A stretch of 59,148 nt of DNA, taken from positions 1 to 59,148 of the forward strand of contig CACOPQ010000010.1 in NCBI GenBank assembly GCA_902629125.1, read 5' to 3'. Below the pieces are notes generated by a model that was not told where the DNA came from, did not search any database, and worked only from the letters and a program-made list of their open reading frames with translations. Each line of letters opens with the position of its first letter. Position 1 is the first letter of the stretch. The position numbers and the translations under genes are program-made. This stretch comes from an uncultured Alphaproteobacteria bacterium. GTDB taxonomy: Bacteria > Pseudomonadota > Alphaproteobacteria > Thalassobaculales > Thalassobaculaceae. Below are positions 51,123 through 59,148 of this stretch, in pieces.

Positions 51123-52301
51123 ATGAAATTGATTCTCGATAAATATGAAACCTTTGAAGAGTATAGAAAAGCTGTTCGAGAGTTATCACAAACACTACTT
51201 ATTGCTTCAGAGGATCGACTCTCCCTTGAAGAGGGTATTCCGGAAGACTTGACAGACGCTCTTCGAGACATGGGGTTGTTTGGAATTTCGATACCTACCG
51301 AGTATGGGGGGCTCGGTCTTTCGATGGAAGAGCAGGTCCGATTAACTTTTGAATTTTGTCAGGCGTCGTGTGTCTACAGATCAAGGTTCTCGACGACAAT
51401 AGGCCTTACATCTCAGGCGATATTGGATTTTGCTACGGAGGAACAGAAAGAAAAATACTTACCAAAAATGGCAAGTGGGCTTTGCACTGGTGCCTTTGCT
51501 TTGACGGAACCCGAAGCCGGATCTGATGCGGGTTCCTTAAAAACGACCGCGGAAAGGCGTGGTAATGATGGGTGGCTTATAAATGGCGAGAAGCGTTATA
51601 TAACGAATGCCCCACAAGCGGATGTTTTTTTAGTTATGGCTAGAACGGATCCATCCTCAACCGGTTCCAATGGTATTTCGGCATTCCTAGTAGATGCTAC
51701 ACTAGATGGAATTAGAGTAGGTGATCCTCCAAAAATGTTAGGTAATGAGGGAAGCCATGCATGTTATGTATGGTTTGAGAATTGCGAAGTTCCGGCAGAT
51801 TCGATCGTTGGAGGGCAGGAAGGAAGGGGGCTAAAAGCTGCACTTAGAGGAATAAACCATGCCCGTTTGCATGTAGCTGCTACCTGCGTTGGTCAAGCAA
51901 TTAGACTTATAACAGAGATGACGGAATATGCATCTAAGCGTGAGCAGTTTGGAAAAAGAATTGGTGAATTTGGTCAAATAGCGGCTATGCTAGCGGATAG
52001 TCGAGCTGAAATGGCGGCCGGGCGCGCCTTGTGCTTAGATTGTGCTAAACAATTTGATGCCGGTGATCAAATACCCTTTATAGACATCGCGTCGGCGAAA
52101 CTATTTTGTTCAGAGATGGTCTCTCGTGTTGCGGATCGGGCTGTCCAGGTGATGGGTGGCTTAGGTTATATGGAAGATCTATCAGACGTACCAAGACTTT
52201 TTAGAGATGTCCGATTGTTCAGAATTTTTGAGGGTGCAAGTCAAGTGCAGCAAGGGAACATAGCTCGATCTATGATGAAAGATCATGAAAGTTTGTCTTA
52301 A
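51123..52301 (+). CDS. Acyl-CoA dehydrogenase
   Basis: This 392-residue FAD enzyme introduces a double bond into an acyl-CoA. Typical segments are GLFGISIPTEYGGLGLSMEEQV near residue 52, GAFALTEPEAGSDAGSLKTTAER near 120, GWLINGEKRYITNAP near 150 and REQFGKRIGEFGQIAAMLADSRAE near 275. The catalytic Glu lies in RIFEGASQVQQGNIARSM near 368. The ATG at 51123 directly abuts AGGAG, so TTG 51129 may be the real start. It ends the plus-strand series with RraA-like, GNAT and hydrolase genes. No electron-transfer flavoprotein gene is nearby. Confidence 0.92.
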   Translation: MKLILDKYETFEEYRKAVRELSQTLLIASEDRLSLEEGIPEDLTDALRDMGLFGISIPTEYGGLGLSMEEQVRLTFEFCQASCVYRSRFSTTIGLTSQAILDFATEEQKEKYLPKMASGLCTGAFALTEPEAGSDAGSLKTTAERRGNDGWLINGEKRYITNAPQADVFLVMARTDPSSTGSNGISAFLVDATLDGIRVGDPPKMLGNEGSHACYVWFENCEVPADSIVGGQEGRGLKAALRGINHARLHVAATCVGQAIRLITEMTEYASKREQFGKRIGEFGQIAAMLADSRAEMAAGRALCLDCAKQFDAGDQIPFIDIASAKLFCSEMVSRVADRAVQVMGGLGYMEDLSDVPRLFRDVRLFRIFEGASQVQQGNIARSMMKDHESLS

Positions 52302-52515
52302 CGTTTTCGCTGGAAAAGTTATTGGAACAGTTAGGTTTAGTTAACCGAGAAGTTATTGCCGATTTGTAGAAAAACTGTTGGGGGTCGCTTTATTCAATTA
52401 TTTTTCTTAAAAAAAAGCTGAAAAGATAATAGCGTCGTATTGAGGGAACTTTTTTTTTCAAATATAACTTTCTAAGAAATCAGATTGACTAAAGGTCTAT
52501 TGGGAGACGGGTACT

Positions 52516-53406
52516 ATGACGAGAGCGGACCAAGCTGAAAAGATGACCAGTGGCCCTGGTTTTGTTGCCGCATTGGATCAGAGTGGTGGTTCTACTCCCA
52601 AAGCTCTAAAGTTATATGGCATAGATGAGAATGCTTACAGTAACGATGATCAAATGTTTGACTTAATCCATCAAATGAGATGCAGAATAATGCAATCACC
52701 CGCATTTAATGGCGATAAAGTAATTGGCGCTATTCTTTTTGAAAACACAATGGATCGGGAGGTTGCAGGAAAATCCGCAGCAGACTTTTTATGGGATGAA
52801 CGCAGAATAGTACCATTTTTAAAAGTTGATAAAGGGCTCTCGGATGAAAATAACGGCGTGCAGTTGATGAAACCAATGCCGGACCTTGAAAGTTTACTCG
52901 AAAGAGCAAGCGCCGCCGGTATTTTCGGAACGAAAATGCGGTCAGTAATAAATCGAGCGGATAACAAGGGTATTGAAGAGAATGTGTCTCAGCAATTTGA
53001 CATAGGTCAAACCATTCTTGGTTTTGATCTAGTCCCAATTATCGAACCCGAGGTAAATATCAAAATAGAAGATAAAGCCGAAGCAGAAGAGATACTTTTA
53101 GAGAATTTGATAAAGCATTTGGATGCATTGCAAGGCGAACAGAAAGTGATGCTAAAGCTTACCCTTCCAGAAAAAGCAAACCTCTATTCCCCCGCAATTG
53201 ATCATACTAAAGTTATGCGTGTCGTTGCTTTATCGGGAGGGTATACGAGGGAAGAGTCTAATCTAAGACTTCGATCAAACCAGGGTATGACGGCTAGTTT
53301 TTCCAGAGCTCTCACAGAGGGGCTGTCGGCCCAACAGAGCAATGAAGTGTTCAATAACACTCTTAGCCAAACAATCAACGATATCTATGAAGCATCAATT
53401 ACATAA
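52516..53406 (+). CDS. fda: Class I fructose-bisphosphate aldolase
   Basis: This 296-residue Schiff-base aldolase splits fructose 1,6-bisphosphate into two triose phosphates. It begins with FVAALDQSGGSTPKALKLYGI near residue 16, which is diagnostic of bacterial class I aldolases. PFLKVDKGL near 99, GIFGTKMRSVIN near 135, PIIEPEVNI near 174 and the Schiff-base Lys in VMLKLTLPEKANLY near 211 follow. It is a central glycolysis/gluconeogenesis enzyme and looks intact. GGGAG lies about 9 bases before the ATG. It stands alone after a 214-base AT-rich gap that contains a run of nine T. Confidence 0.92.
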   Translation: MTRADQAEKMTSGPGFVAALDQSGGSTPKALKLYGIDENAYSNDDQMFDLIHQMRCRIMQSPAFNGDKVIGAILFENTMDREVAGKSAADFLWDERRIVPFLKVDKGLSDENNGVQLMKPMPDLESLLERASAAGIFGTKMRSVINRADNKGIEENVSQQFDIGQTILGFDLVPIIEPEVNIKIEDKAEAEEILLENLIKHLDALQGEQKVMLKLTLPEKANLYSPAIDHTKVMRVVALSGGYTREESNLRLRSNQGMTASFSRALTEGLSAQQSNEVFNNTLSQTINDIYEASIT

Positions 53407-53533
53407 GATGATTGTCTCTTCAGATACAGTAAGCAATCTAAAGAATGATATAAAGTAACTACCGGACTCCGTTGCTTTTTCTTTTCACTTTTCAATGATA
53501 GTATTTCACCAACACTGCGTGGAGGATAGCACT

Positions 53534-54544
53534 TTGAGTGAGGTGTCATTTGATAGGAATTCGAGGGGAGAGTGGCGGCCGTCGAAACCAATAACGCTTG
53601 CCCCAATAAACAATTGGCCGATGAAATTTCCAACTATGACGAAATGGTTGTTTGGGTTTCCGGGATTTCTGTGGCCTTATAATGCCTTCTGGATGGGCAT
53701 TACGCTGTTGACTTGGTGTTACTTAACACCTGATTTATCGACAATGGCAACATTTGAGCTTTGGTGGGTTGGGCTAATATTTGCGCGAAACTTGTTGCTC
53801 ATTACGCTGCTATTTGGTGGTTTGCACTTGTATCTATATGTTTTTCAAAAACAAGGAAACGATCATCGCTTTACCACGCGGCCATTTGCAAAAGGCAGTA
53901 AAAAGTTCCTTTTTAAAAACCAGGTTCGAGACAATATGATACGAACGCTTGGTTCGGCTGTGCCAATTATCACTGGGTACGAAGTTTTCACTTATTGGGC
54001 TTTTGCCAATGGCTATCTTGGTCTTTTCGACCTTGGTAGCTCGCAAGTTGTATTTTGGAGCTGGTTTGTTTTACTCACTCTGCTAGCGCCTGCTATCCAC
54101 GCTGTGCATTTTTATCTGGGGCACAGGCTACTGCATGTTAAGTTTTTATATAATCGTTTCCACGCCTTACATCACAGAAATGTAGAGGTAGGTCCATGGT
54201 CAGGATTAGCTATGCATCCCGTTGAACATCTGATCTATTTATCTACGCTGATGGTTCAATGGCTTATCGCCGCGCATCCCGTGAATGCATTGTTTCAGTT
54301 ACAGCTTGCAGCATTTTATCCCGCCCTCTCACATAGTGGCTTTGACAAGCTGATGATTGGGAAAAAATTGGGTATAGATGGCGGAAACCATTTTCATTAT
54401 CTGCATCATAAGTATTTCGAGTGTAATTATGGCGGTAGTCTTGCACCGTTGGACAAGTGGTTTGGAACGTTTCATGATGGATCGGATAAGGCGGATATCG
54501 CCATGCGTGAACGTATAAAAGCGCGACGCAACATTGTTAAATAA
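53534..54544 (+). CDS. Fatty acid hydroxylase/sterol desaturase-family membrane protein
   Basis: This 336-residue di-iron membrane protein has the family histidine boxes HFYLGHRLLH near residue 198, HALHHRNVEVG near 214, HPVEH near 232 and HYLHHKYFECNYG near 289. About six hydrophobic segments precede or lie between them. TTG 53534 is chosen because GGAGGA at 53521-53526 is spaced 7 bases ahead; an upstream ATG at 53495 has no ribosome binding site. The family hydroxylates or desaturates sterols, fatty acids, alkylglycerols or carotenoids. The closest role cannot be decided. It precedes the GFA gene by 75 bases. Confidence 0.85.
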   Translation: MSEVSFDRNSRGEWRPSKPITLAPINNWPMKFPTMTKWLFGFPGFLWPYNAFWMGITLLTWCYLTPDLSTMATFELWWVGLIFARNLLLITLLFGGLHLYLYVFQKQGNDHRFTTRPFAKGSKKFLFKNQVRDNMIRTLGSAVPIITGYEVFTYWAFANGYLGLFDLGSSQVVFWSWFVLLTLLAPAIHAVHFYLGHRLLHVKFLYNRFHALHHRNVEVGPWSGLAMHPVEHLIYLSTLMVQWLIAAHPVNALFQLQLAAFYPALSHSGFDKLMIGKKLGIDGGNHFHYLHHKYFECNYGGSLAPLDKWFGTFHDGSDKADIAMRERIKARRNIVK

Positions 54545-54619
54545 GGGCCGATGTGTAATTATCGCACAACCTAAATTTACTCGCCTTATTAACTAGTTTT
54601 GGGAAGAGAAAGGAAGAAA

Positions 54620-55069
54620 ATGGCCTACTCGGGGACTTGTACATGCGGGAATATAGAGTTTAGCTTTCCTCACGACCCTATGATGCAATTTCAATGTCAC
54701 TGTAGTAAGTGTCAAATAGCATTTGGGTCATCCCTTTCTGCGCTCGCTATGCCGGAGAGTGAAATTGAATGTAAAGGAGAGCTAAAAACCCACACGGTTC
54801 AGGGTGGAAGCGGTAATGAAATGCATTATTACCGGTGTGCAGAGTGTGGTGTGCTTATTTATAATAAACCTGAACTTCTGGAAGGAATGATATATATTCC
54901 AGCTGGTCTTGTTGCAGATCAAATAGAGTTCACGCCCACCGTAGAGTTGTGGACAGCAAATAAACCCGATTGGATCAACTCGCCAGCCTCGATTGTTGCA
55001 TCTTTTGAGGACAATGGGACAACCGAGAGATTAATAGAGCTTCTTGAAAATTTAGATCAGAGAGAATAA
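54620..55069 (+). CDS. GFA/CENP-V-like zinc-binding protein
   Basis: This 149-residue protein has GTCTCGNIEFSF at the start, QCHCSKCQIAFGSSLSA near residue 24, and YYRCAECGVLIYNKP near 72. Together these are the zinc-binding Cys set of the glutathione-dependent formaldehyde-activating (GFA) family. Many members are not true formaldehyde enzymes, so the reaction stays open. AGGAAG lies 6 bases before the ATG at 54620, which is preferred over TTG 54599. It converges on the cyclase gene, 68 bases away. Confidence 0.88.
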   Translation: MAYSGTCTCGNIEFSFPHDPMMQFQCHCSKCQIAFGSSLSALAMPESEIECKGELKTHTVQGGSGNEMHYYRCAECGVLIYNKPELLEGMIYIPAGLVADQIEFTPTVELWTANKPDWINSPASIVASFEDNGTTERLIELLENLDQRE

Positions 55070-55137
55070 CCACAAGCTAGGTATTGTGCAGTAAAAATTG
55101 TATTGTTAGCCAACGAATATTCCTCTCAGTTTACTTG

Positions 55138-56082
55138 CTACTCCAGTTTTTCGATAATTTTTTTTAACTCTTCTATTATCGATTGATCTATAGCGTCTGT
55201 GTCTATTTCAAGATTAAACCCTTTGCGCTTGTAATTAGTAAGGTTGTTTTTGGCAGACTCTTTCATAGACAATTCGTAAGCCTTTAATTTCCTTTGTAAG
55301 CCTTTAACATTCAGATGTACTGGTTTATCAAAGTTGAATTTATCATTAACCAGTAAAAATGTCTCTTCAGAAACTAAAATTGAACCCGCCTTAGCGGCTG
55401 TTTCCAATCTGGACGCCAAATTAACTGCTCCTCCGACTACGGTATAGTCAATTCGGTCATTGCTTCCAAAGTTACCTACCGTGCAAAAACCAGTATTTAT
55501 TCCAATACGCATTCGCAGGTTATCTCTGAAGCTAAAATGTCGACCCCAATGACCGTCCAAGTCACGCATCTTTTTCTGCATTTCGATTGCCATTAAAATA
55601 CAATTTTTCGCGTCTTTTTCAGCACCATGGCTCTGCGGATCGCCAAAGAATACCATGATAGAATCGCCAATAAATTTGTCTATTGTACCGCCGTGTTTAA
55701 GAGCTATTTTCGACATTTCGTCTAAGTAGAAGTTGAGCATATTTGTTAGATCTTCTGATTCCAACTCGTCAGAAATAGTTGAAAATCCGACGAGGTCTGA
55801 AAAAAAGATAGTCAGTTTTTTACGGTAACTCTTTACTTCAGCATTATGTTGCCCACTAAAGATTTGCTCGTATATCTGCGGTGACAAGTACTTCGCGAGT
55901 TTGGCAGACAGTTCCGCGAGCTGTTGGGATTTTAAAAGCGCATCAGCCTTAGCGGTATCTGCGATCGATTTTTGCCTAGTAAGTTCTGCTGAAAGTGACT
56001 TACGCAACTTAGCTTCTAGTCTAAGTTTTGTGAGCTCCTTTTTAAGTACTAGGAACTCATCTTTCTCAGGAACAGCGTCCAT
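55138..56082 (-). CDS. Class III adenylate/guanylate cyclase
   Basis: This 314-residue protein has an N-terminal coiled-coil-like region (about 5-85, rich in Lys, Glu and Leu) followed by a cyclase domain. The metal Asp residues lie in TIFFSDLVGFSTI near residue 92 and KFIGDSIMVFFGD near 138. The base-recognition Lys and Thr lie in DKFIGDS and DYTVVGG, and the transition-state Asn and Arg in GGAVNLASRLE near 224. All key residues are present, so it should be active. No membrane segment is seen. It diverges from a duplicated CMD protein gene, with a separate cyclase fragment 1 kb away. Confidence 0.9.
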   Translation of the reverse strand: MDAVPEKDEFLVLKKELTKLRLEAKLRKSLSAELTRQKSIADTAKADALLKSQQLAELSAKLAKYLSPQIYEQIFSGQHNAEVKSYRKKLTIFFSDLVGFSTISDELESEDLTNMLNFYLDEMSKIALKHGGTIDKFIGDSIMVFFGDPQSHGAEKDAKNCILMAIEMQKKMRDLDGHWGRHFSFRDNLRMRIGINTGFCTVGNFGSNDRIDYTVVGGAVNLASRLETAAKAGSILVSEETFLLVNDKFNFDKPVHLNVKGLQRKLKAYELSMKESAKNNLTNYKRKGFNLEIDTDAIDQSIIEELKKIIEKLE

Positions 56083-56267
56083 GAACTTTAACCAGTCGTT
56101 AAATAAACTAAAGATTTTCCATCATTATTCTAATTCAAAATATAGAATTGAAAAAGTTTGATTTATGGTTTGGATTTACAAAGCCCTTTTGGTACAGCAT
56201 CTTGATGTATACGGTTGTTAAAAATATTATCCCAAAGCTAATATGATTGAGTGAAGGAGTAGGAAGG

Positions 56268-57026
56268 ATGATCGAAACGGGTGAAAGTAAAAATGAACTC
56301 AAGTCAGAATTTATAAAAAATCGCGGCTATTGGAGTGAGTTTTGGGAAGATGTTTTAGAATTGGATGCGAGTTTTTTCGCCGCGTATTCGAAATTTTCGT
56401 CTATTCCCGCTAAAAATGACGCTTTGTCGGCAAAAATTAGGGAATTCATTTATATAGCCATTGATGCATCTACAACTCATTTGTATTTGCCAGGCTTAAA
56501 GTTGCACATGGAAAACGCACTAGCCCTAGGTGCAACCCGAGACGAAATTATGGAAGTCTTGGAGTTAACTAGTGTTTTAGGGATACACACTTGTACTATG
56601 GGTGTTCCAATTTTGATGGATGAACTAAGGAAGCTGGGCCGCGGTGATGAAATTGATAACATTGAGTATGGAGATCATGAAAAAGCCTTGAAAGAAAGCT
56701 TTATTAAAAATCGAGGCTACTGGAGCCCGTTTTGGGATGACATGTTAAAACTGAGCCCAGAGTTCTTTGAGTGTTATCTTGATTTTTCCTCCGTCCCCTG
56801 GAAGTCCGGAACGCTTGAGCCCAAGGTAAAGGAATTCATATACATCGCGATCGATACGGCCACAACCCATCTGCATGAGGAGGGAGCTAGAATTCATATC
56901 AGAAATGCGCTCAATTATGGCGCGACGAAAGAAGAGATTATGGAAATTTTTCAATGCGTTAGCGTATTGGGGATGCACGCCCTCACAGAGGGAGGTCCTA
57001 TGCTACGAGAATTGGCTAAGTCATAA
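56268..57026 (+). CDS. Tandem-duplicated CMD-like protein lacking redox Cys
   Basis: This 252-residue protein consists of two homologous halves, about residues 11-120 and 140-250. Each has FIKNRGYWS-x-FW, a KxREFIYIAID or KVKEFIYIAID helix, a TTHL stretch, then HxxNAL and GATxxEIMEV. Both halves fit the carboxymuconolactone decarboxylase fold, but the AhpD CxxC position is occupied by STTH or TTH. It is therefore probably not a peroxidase of that type. ATG 56268 with GGAG 8 bases ahead is preferred over TTG 56247. It lies between the cyclase and a cyclase fragment. A duplicated or subunit-fused decarboxylase-like role is likely. Confidence 0.85.
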   Translation: MIETGESKNELKSEFIKNRGYWSEFWEDVLELDASFFAAYSKFSSIPAKNDALSAKIREFIYIAIDASTTHLYLPGLKLHMENALALGATRDEIMEVLELTSVLGIHTCTMGVPILMDELRKLGRGDEIDNIEYGDHEKALKESFIKNRGYWSPFWDDMLKLSPEFFECYLDFSSVPWKSGTLEPKVKEFIYIAIDTATTHLHEEGARIHIRNALNYGATKEEIMEIFQCVSVLGMHALTEGGPMLRELAKS

Positions 57027-57060
57027 TAGGTATTCCACTAGCCTTTATTGTTTTCTCCAG

Positions 57061-57342
57061 TTACCCAAAAAGCGTGAAATAAAATGGGACCTCCATTTGG
57101 GGATACATTTTGGTCCCGTCGTGGCGGGCGTCATAGGACAAAAATCAATGCAGTTTGATTTCCTAGGCGAAACGGTCAACACCGCATTTAATATATGTGG
57201 TTTATCAGAAAAGAATGATATTTTGATTTCCAATGATGCGTGGATGCAATCACGTACGGACATAAAAGTAACGTCGATCGGCGCAGATAAATTAAGAGGA
57301 AATCATGCGGTCGAAATATTTAAATGCATAGAAGTTATCTAA
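57061..57342 (+). pseudogene. C-terminal fragment of a second class III cyclase
   Basis: The frame reads LHLGIHFGPVVAGVIG, then FDFLGETVNTAFNICGLSEK and ILISNDAW, to a TAA at 57340. This is the second half of a class III nucleotide cyclase domain. No start codon or ribosome binding site precedes it in frame. The first metal-binding half is missing, and the conserved Arg of the VN-TASR motif is lost (TAFN). It is not a copy of the intact cyclase at 55138, because the motifs differ (WGDTVN-like versus YTVVGG-like). It is a truncated relic behind the CMD-like gene. Confidence 0.7.
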
Positions 57343-57364
57343 CTTCTAGATAAATCGTCATCAA

Positions 57365-58135
57365 TTGATCAAAAAAATAAAATTGCTTGGGTTAGTGTTT
57401 TTGGTCTTTTTAATAGCAGGTCCCCTTTTAGCATTGGGAGAAGTTAAAATCATGGGCAAGGCTTGGTGGGAGGCGTCAAGGCAGTCCTCTGGTGTTTCTC
57501 CTATTCCTTATGAAGTAATGGACGCAGTAATTCAAGTGTTTGCAGCACGGGCCTTCAGTTGGCGTGGCATTTTTGGAGTTCACACTTGGATTGCAGTTAA
57601 GCCGACGAACGCCGCTGAATACACTGTGTATCAGTTGGTAGGTTGGCGTCTCAGGAGGGGAGAAGATCCGGTGGTCATTCAGCAAGATATTCCTGATCGT
57701 CTCTGGTATGATGCAGTACCAGAATTGCTTGTGGATGTTCGCGGCGAGGGTGTTGATGAATTAATTAAAAAAATAGACAAGGCTGCAAAAACTTACCCGT
57801 ATAAAAATACCTATTCCGTCTGGCCAGGACCAAATAGTAATACGTTTATTGCATGGATTGGGCGCCTTGTACCTGAGCTACGTCTAGACTTGCCTCCTAC
57901 CGCAATAGGAAAAGATTGGTTGGGAAAGACAAAGTTTTTTTCATCTACCCCAAGCGGCACAGGATATCAGTTTTCATTTTTAGGTATTTTGGGCATTTTA
58001 CTAGGTGTGGAAGAAGGATTGGAAATTAACATCTTGGGACTGAACTTTGGAATTGATGTGCTTGGTATGAGTTTGCGCCTGCCTGGTGTCGGGAGACTTG
58101 GTGCGCCCCGGACTATTGGGCCTCGGGCGCTTTGA
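57365..58135 (+). CDS. DUF3750 family protein with N-terminal signal or anchor
   Basis: This 256-residue protein opens with a hydrophobic segment (LLGLVFLVFLIAGPLLAL, residues 7-24) that may be a signal peptide or anchor, followed by a GKAWWEASRQSSG segment. Its core has FGVHTWIAVKPTNA near 79 and WPGPNSNTFIAWI near 155, the main recognisable DUF3750 stretches. A glycine-rich hydrophobic tail follows. The TTG start at 57365 has no clear ribosome binding site, so a nearby alternative may be used. Function is unknown; it is presumably periplasmic or membrane-attached. Confidence 0.8.
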   Translation: MIKKIKLLGLVFLVFLIAGPLLALGEVKIMGKAWWEASRQSSGVSPIPYEVMDAVIQVFAARAFSWRGIFGVHTWIAVKPTNAAEYTVYQLVGWRLRRGEDPVVIQQDIPDRLWYDAVPELLVDVRGEGVDELIKKIDKAAKTYPYKNTYSVWPGPNSNTFIAWIGRLVPELRLDLPPTAIGKDWLGKTKFFSSTPSGTGYQFSFLGILGILLGVEEGLEINILGLNFGIDVLGMSLRLPGVGRLGAPRTIGPRAL

Positions 58136-58238
58136 AAGCAAAATAGTCAACGGTAAGGATATCTAAATAGCTCAAAAGTTTTAGTGCCGAAATTGATTGA
58201 CTACAAAATTTTTGCATTTGTTATGAAAAGGAAAAACT

Positions 58239-59148
58239 GTGCCCTCTCAAAATAGATCAATTAATGTTTGCAGTGAAATACCTATTTTGGATATGTCTCC
58301 TTTGGTTGAAGGAAGTAATATCCAAAAATTGGCAGAGAAGCTCAGTTCAGCTTGCAAAGACATTGGTTTTTTTTATGCTATAAACCACGGTGTCCCTGAT
58401 GCCGTAATTGCAAACGCATTCGACGCGTCACGCCGTTTTTTTGATCAACCTATGGAATGGCGGATGAAAGTGCATAAAGATCGTTTTCATCGTGGATACT
58501 TACCACTGGGTACGACGAAGTATCCTGGAAAGGCTGCCGATTTGAAAGACAGCTTTGATATTGGGATAGATTTACCGCTGACACATCCTGACGTTAAAGC
58601 AGGGCTCCCTTTGCATGGTCCTAATCAGTGGCCTCTTGCTGAGTGGTTCAAAGAGCCGGCTGAGCTATATTTCTCTGCGGTAAAGTCCTTTGGATTGAAA
58701 TTATTGCTCTTGTTTGCAAAGAGCTTAGATCTCGAAGATGACTTTTTTTTAAGGCATTATGATAACCCGACAATACTTATGCGTATGTTACATTATCCAC
58801 CACAATCGGAGGCAAAGGAGGTGGGCTCTGTTGGTGCTCTCGCTCACACAGATTACGGCGTAATAACTGTATTAGCACAGGATCCATTAGGTGGTCTGGA
58901 ATTAGAACGTCGAGATGGGAGTTGGATTAAGGCACCATATATTCCTGGAACATTTGTTGTAAATATTGGTGATTTAATGGGGAGATGGACGAATGATGTT
59001 TACCGCTCAAATAAGCATCAGGTCATCAATCGGTTGGGCGTAGAGAGATTTTCGATACCGTTTTTTTTCAATCCTAATCATAGGTCAGTGATAGAGTGTA
59101 TACCGACTTGTAAAACCCTAGAAAGGCCCGCTCGATATTCTCCTGTTG
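58239..59148 (+). CDS. 2OG-Fe(II) oxygenase, isopenicillin N synthase-like (3' end cut by window)
   Basis: This 2-oxoglutarate/iron oxygenase is open from GTG 58239 to the window end, with 303 residues visible. It has an N-terminal DIOX_N-type region (IPILDMSPLV, GFFYAINHGVPD near 42). The iron ligands are His and Asp in ALAHTDYGVIT near 205 and the distal His in RSNKHQVIN near 261. The 2-oxoglutarate Arg and Ser lie in ERFSIPFFF. AAGG lies about 8 bases before the GTG. The family hydroxylates or cyclises small molecules, and the substrate is unknown. Confidence 0.88.
   Translation, partial: MPSQNRSINVCSEIPILDMSPLVEGSNIQKLAEKLSSACKDIGFFYAINHGVPDAVIANAFDASRRFFDQPMEWRMKVHKDRFHRGYLPLGTTKYPGKAADLKDSFDIGIDLPLTHPDVKAGLPLHGPNQWPLAEWFKEPAELYFSAVKSFGLKLLLLFAKSLDLEDDFFLRHYDNPTILMRMLHYPPQSEAKEVGSVGALAHTDYGVITVLAQDPLGGLELERRDGSWIKAPYIPGTFVVNIGDLMGRWTNDVYRSNKHQVINRLGVERFSIPFFFNPNHRSVIECIPTCKTLERPARYSPV

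Noticed and set aside
52304..52369. Short frame after the acyl-CoA dehydrogenase reading EKLLEQLGLVNREVIADL, like the C-terminal end of class III CoA-transferases
   Set aside because: Only 21 residues, no upstream continuation in the frame, and it could easily arise by chance.
52449..52458. Run of nine T upstream of the aldolase gene, considered as a phase-variable tract or terminator
   Set aside because: No stem precedes it and such runs are common in this AT-rich sequence.

Overview
This window reads as AT-rich, gene-dense proteobacterial chromosome, most likely from a marine, free-living alphaproteobacterium. The placement is inferred from gene content: a PiT phosphate permease, hydantoinase A/B, two Baeyer-Villiger-type monooxygenases, PhyH dioxygenase, DUF2177 and DUF3750 proteins, and GFA and RraA families. 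No rRNA or other marker gene confirms it. Both ends cut genes. I found no rRNA, tRNA, CRISPR array, transposase, integrase or phage gene. I also found no recognisable DNA-binding regulator among about 55 genes.

Layout. 1-2.6 kb: a two-subunit molybdenum hydroxylase. 2.7-5.3 kb: a SnoaL-like protein, a phosphate permease and a NUDIX hydrolase. 5.6-11 kb: a complete five-gene peptide-type ABC transporter with a strong hairpin between the binding-protein and permease genes. 11-15.6 kb: N-carbamoyl-D-amino-acid hydrolase, VOC, flavin reductase, nitronate monooxygenase and a small membrane protein, plus remnants of an IlvD/Edd dehydratase and a UGSC-like protein. 15.8-17.5 kb: a first Baeyer-Villiger-type monooxygenase.

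17.6-25.3 kb is a distinct accessory cluster. On the minus strand are a glycosyltransferase-like protein, a VioA-like sugar aminotransferase and an ATP-grasp ligase. Diverging from them on the plus strand are a SAM methyltransferase, a membrane desaturase and two more methyltransferase-like proteins. I infer that it makes or decorates an amino sugar, glycan or lipid, and it is the best candidate here for an undescribed pathway.

25.4-42 kb is a mosaic of mostly single metabolic genes: DUF2177, a lipoprotein, a hotdog protein, an Ldh2-type dehydrogenase, CMD, a DHA2 transporter, endonuclease III, an Asp/Glu racemase, a second Baeyer-Villiger enzyme, GST, a MetE-like methyltransferase, HAD, nucleoside hydrolase, PhyH, a hydroxyacid dehydrogenase and an FAD hydroxylase. 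42.2-52.3 kb carries hydantoinase A/B, a class V aminotransferase and a second hydroxyacid dehydrogenase. It then has an RraA, GNAT, alpha/beta hydrolase and acyl-CoA dehydrogenase series. 52.5-59.1 kb holds class I aldolase, a fatty-acid-hydroxylase-family membrane protein, GFA, a class III cyclase, a duplicated CMD protein, a cyclase fragment, a DUF3750 protein and a truncated 2OG-Fe(II) oxygenase.

The genes point to uptake and oxidation of varied small organic molecules (cyclic amides, D- or N-carbamoyl amino acids, ketones, aromatics, nucleosides). Several decayed fragments suggest that catabolic genes turn over here. All functions are assigned from visible motifs and remembered family features; no database search was possible.
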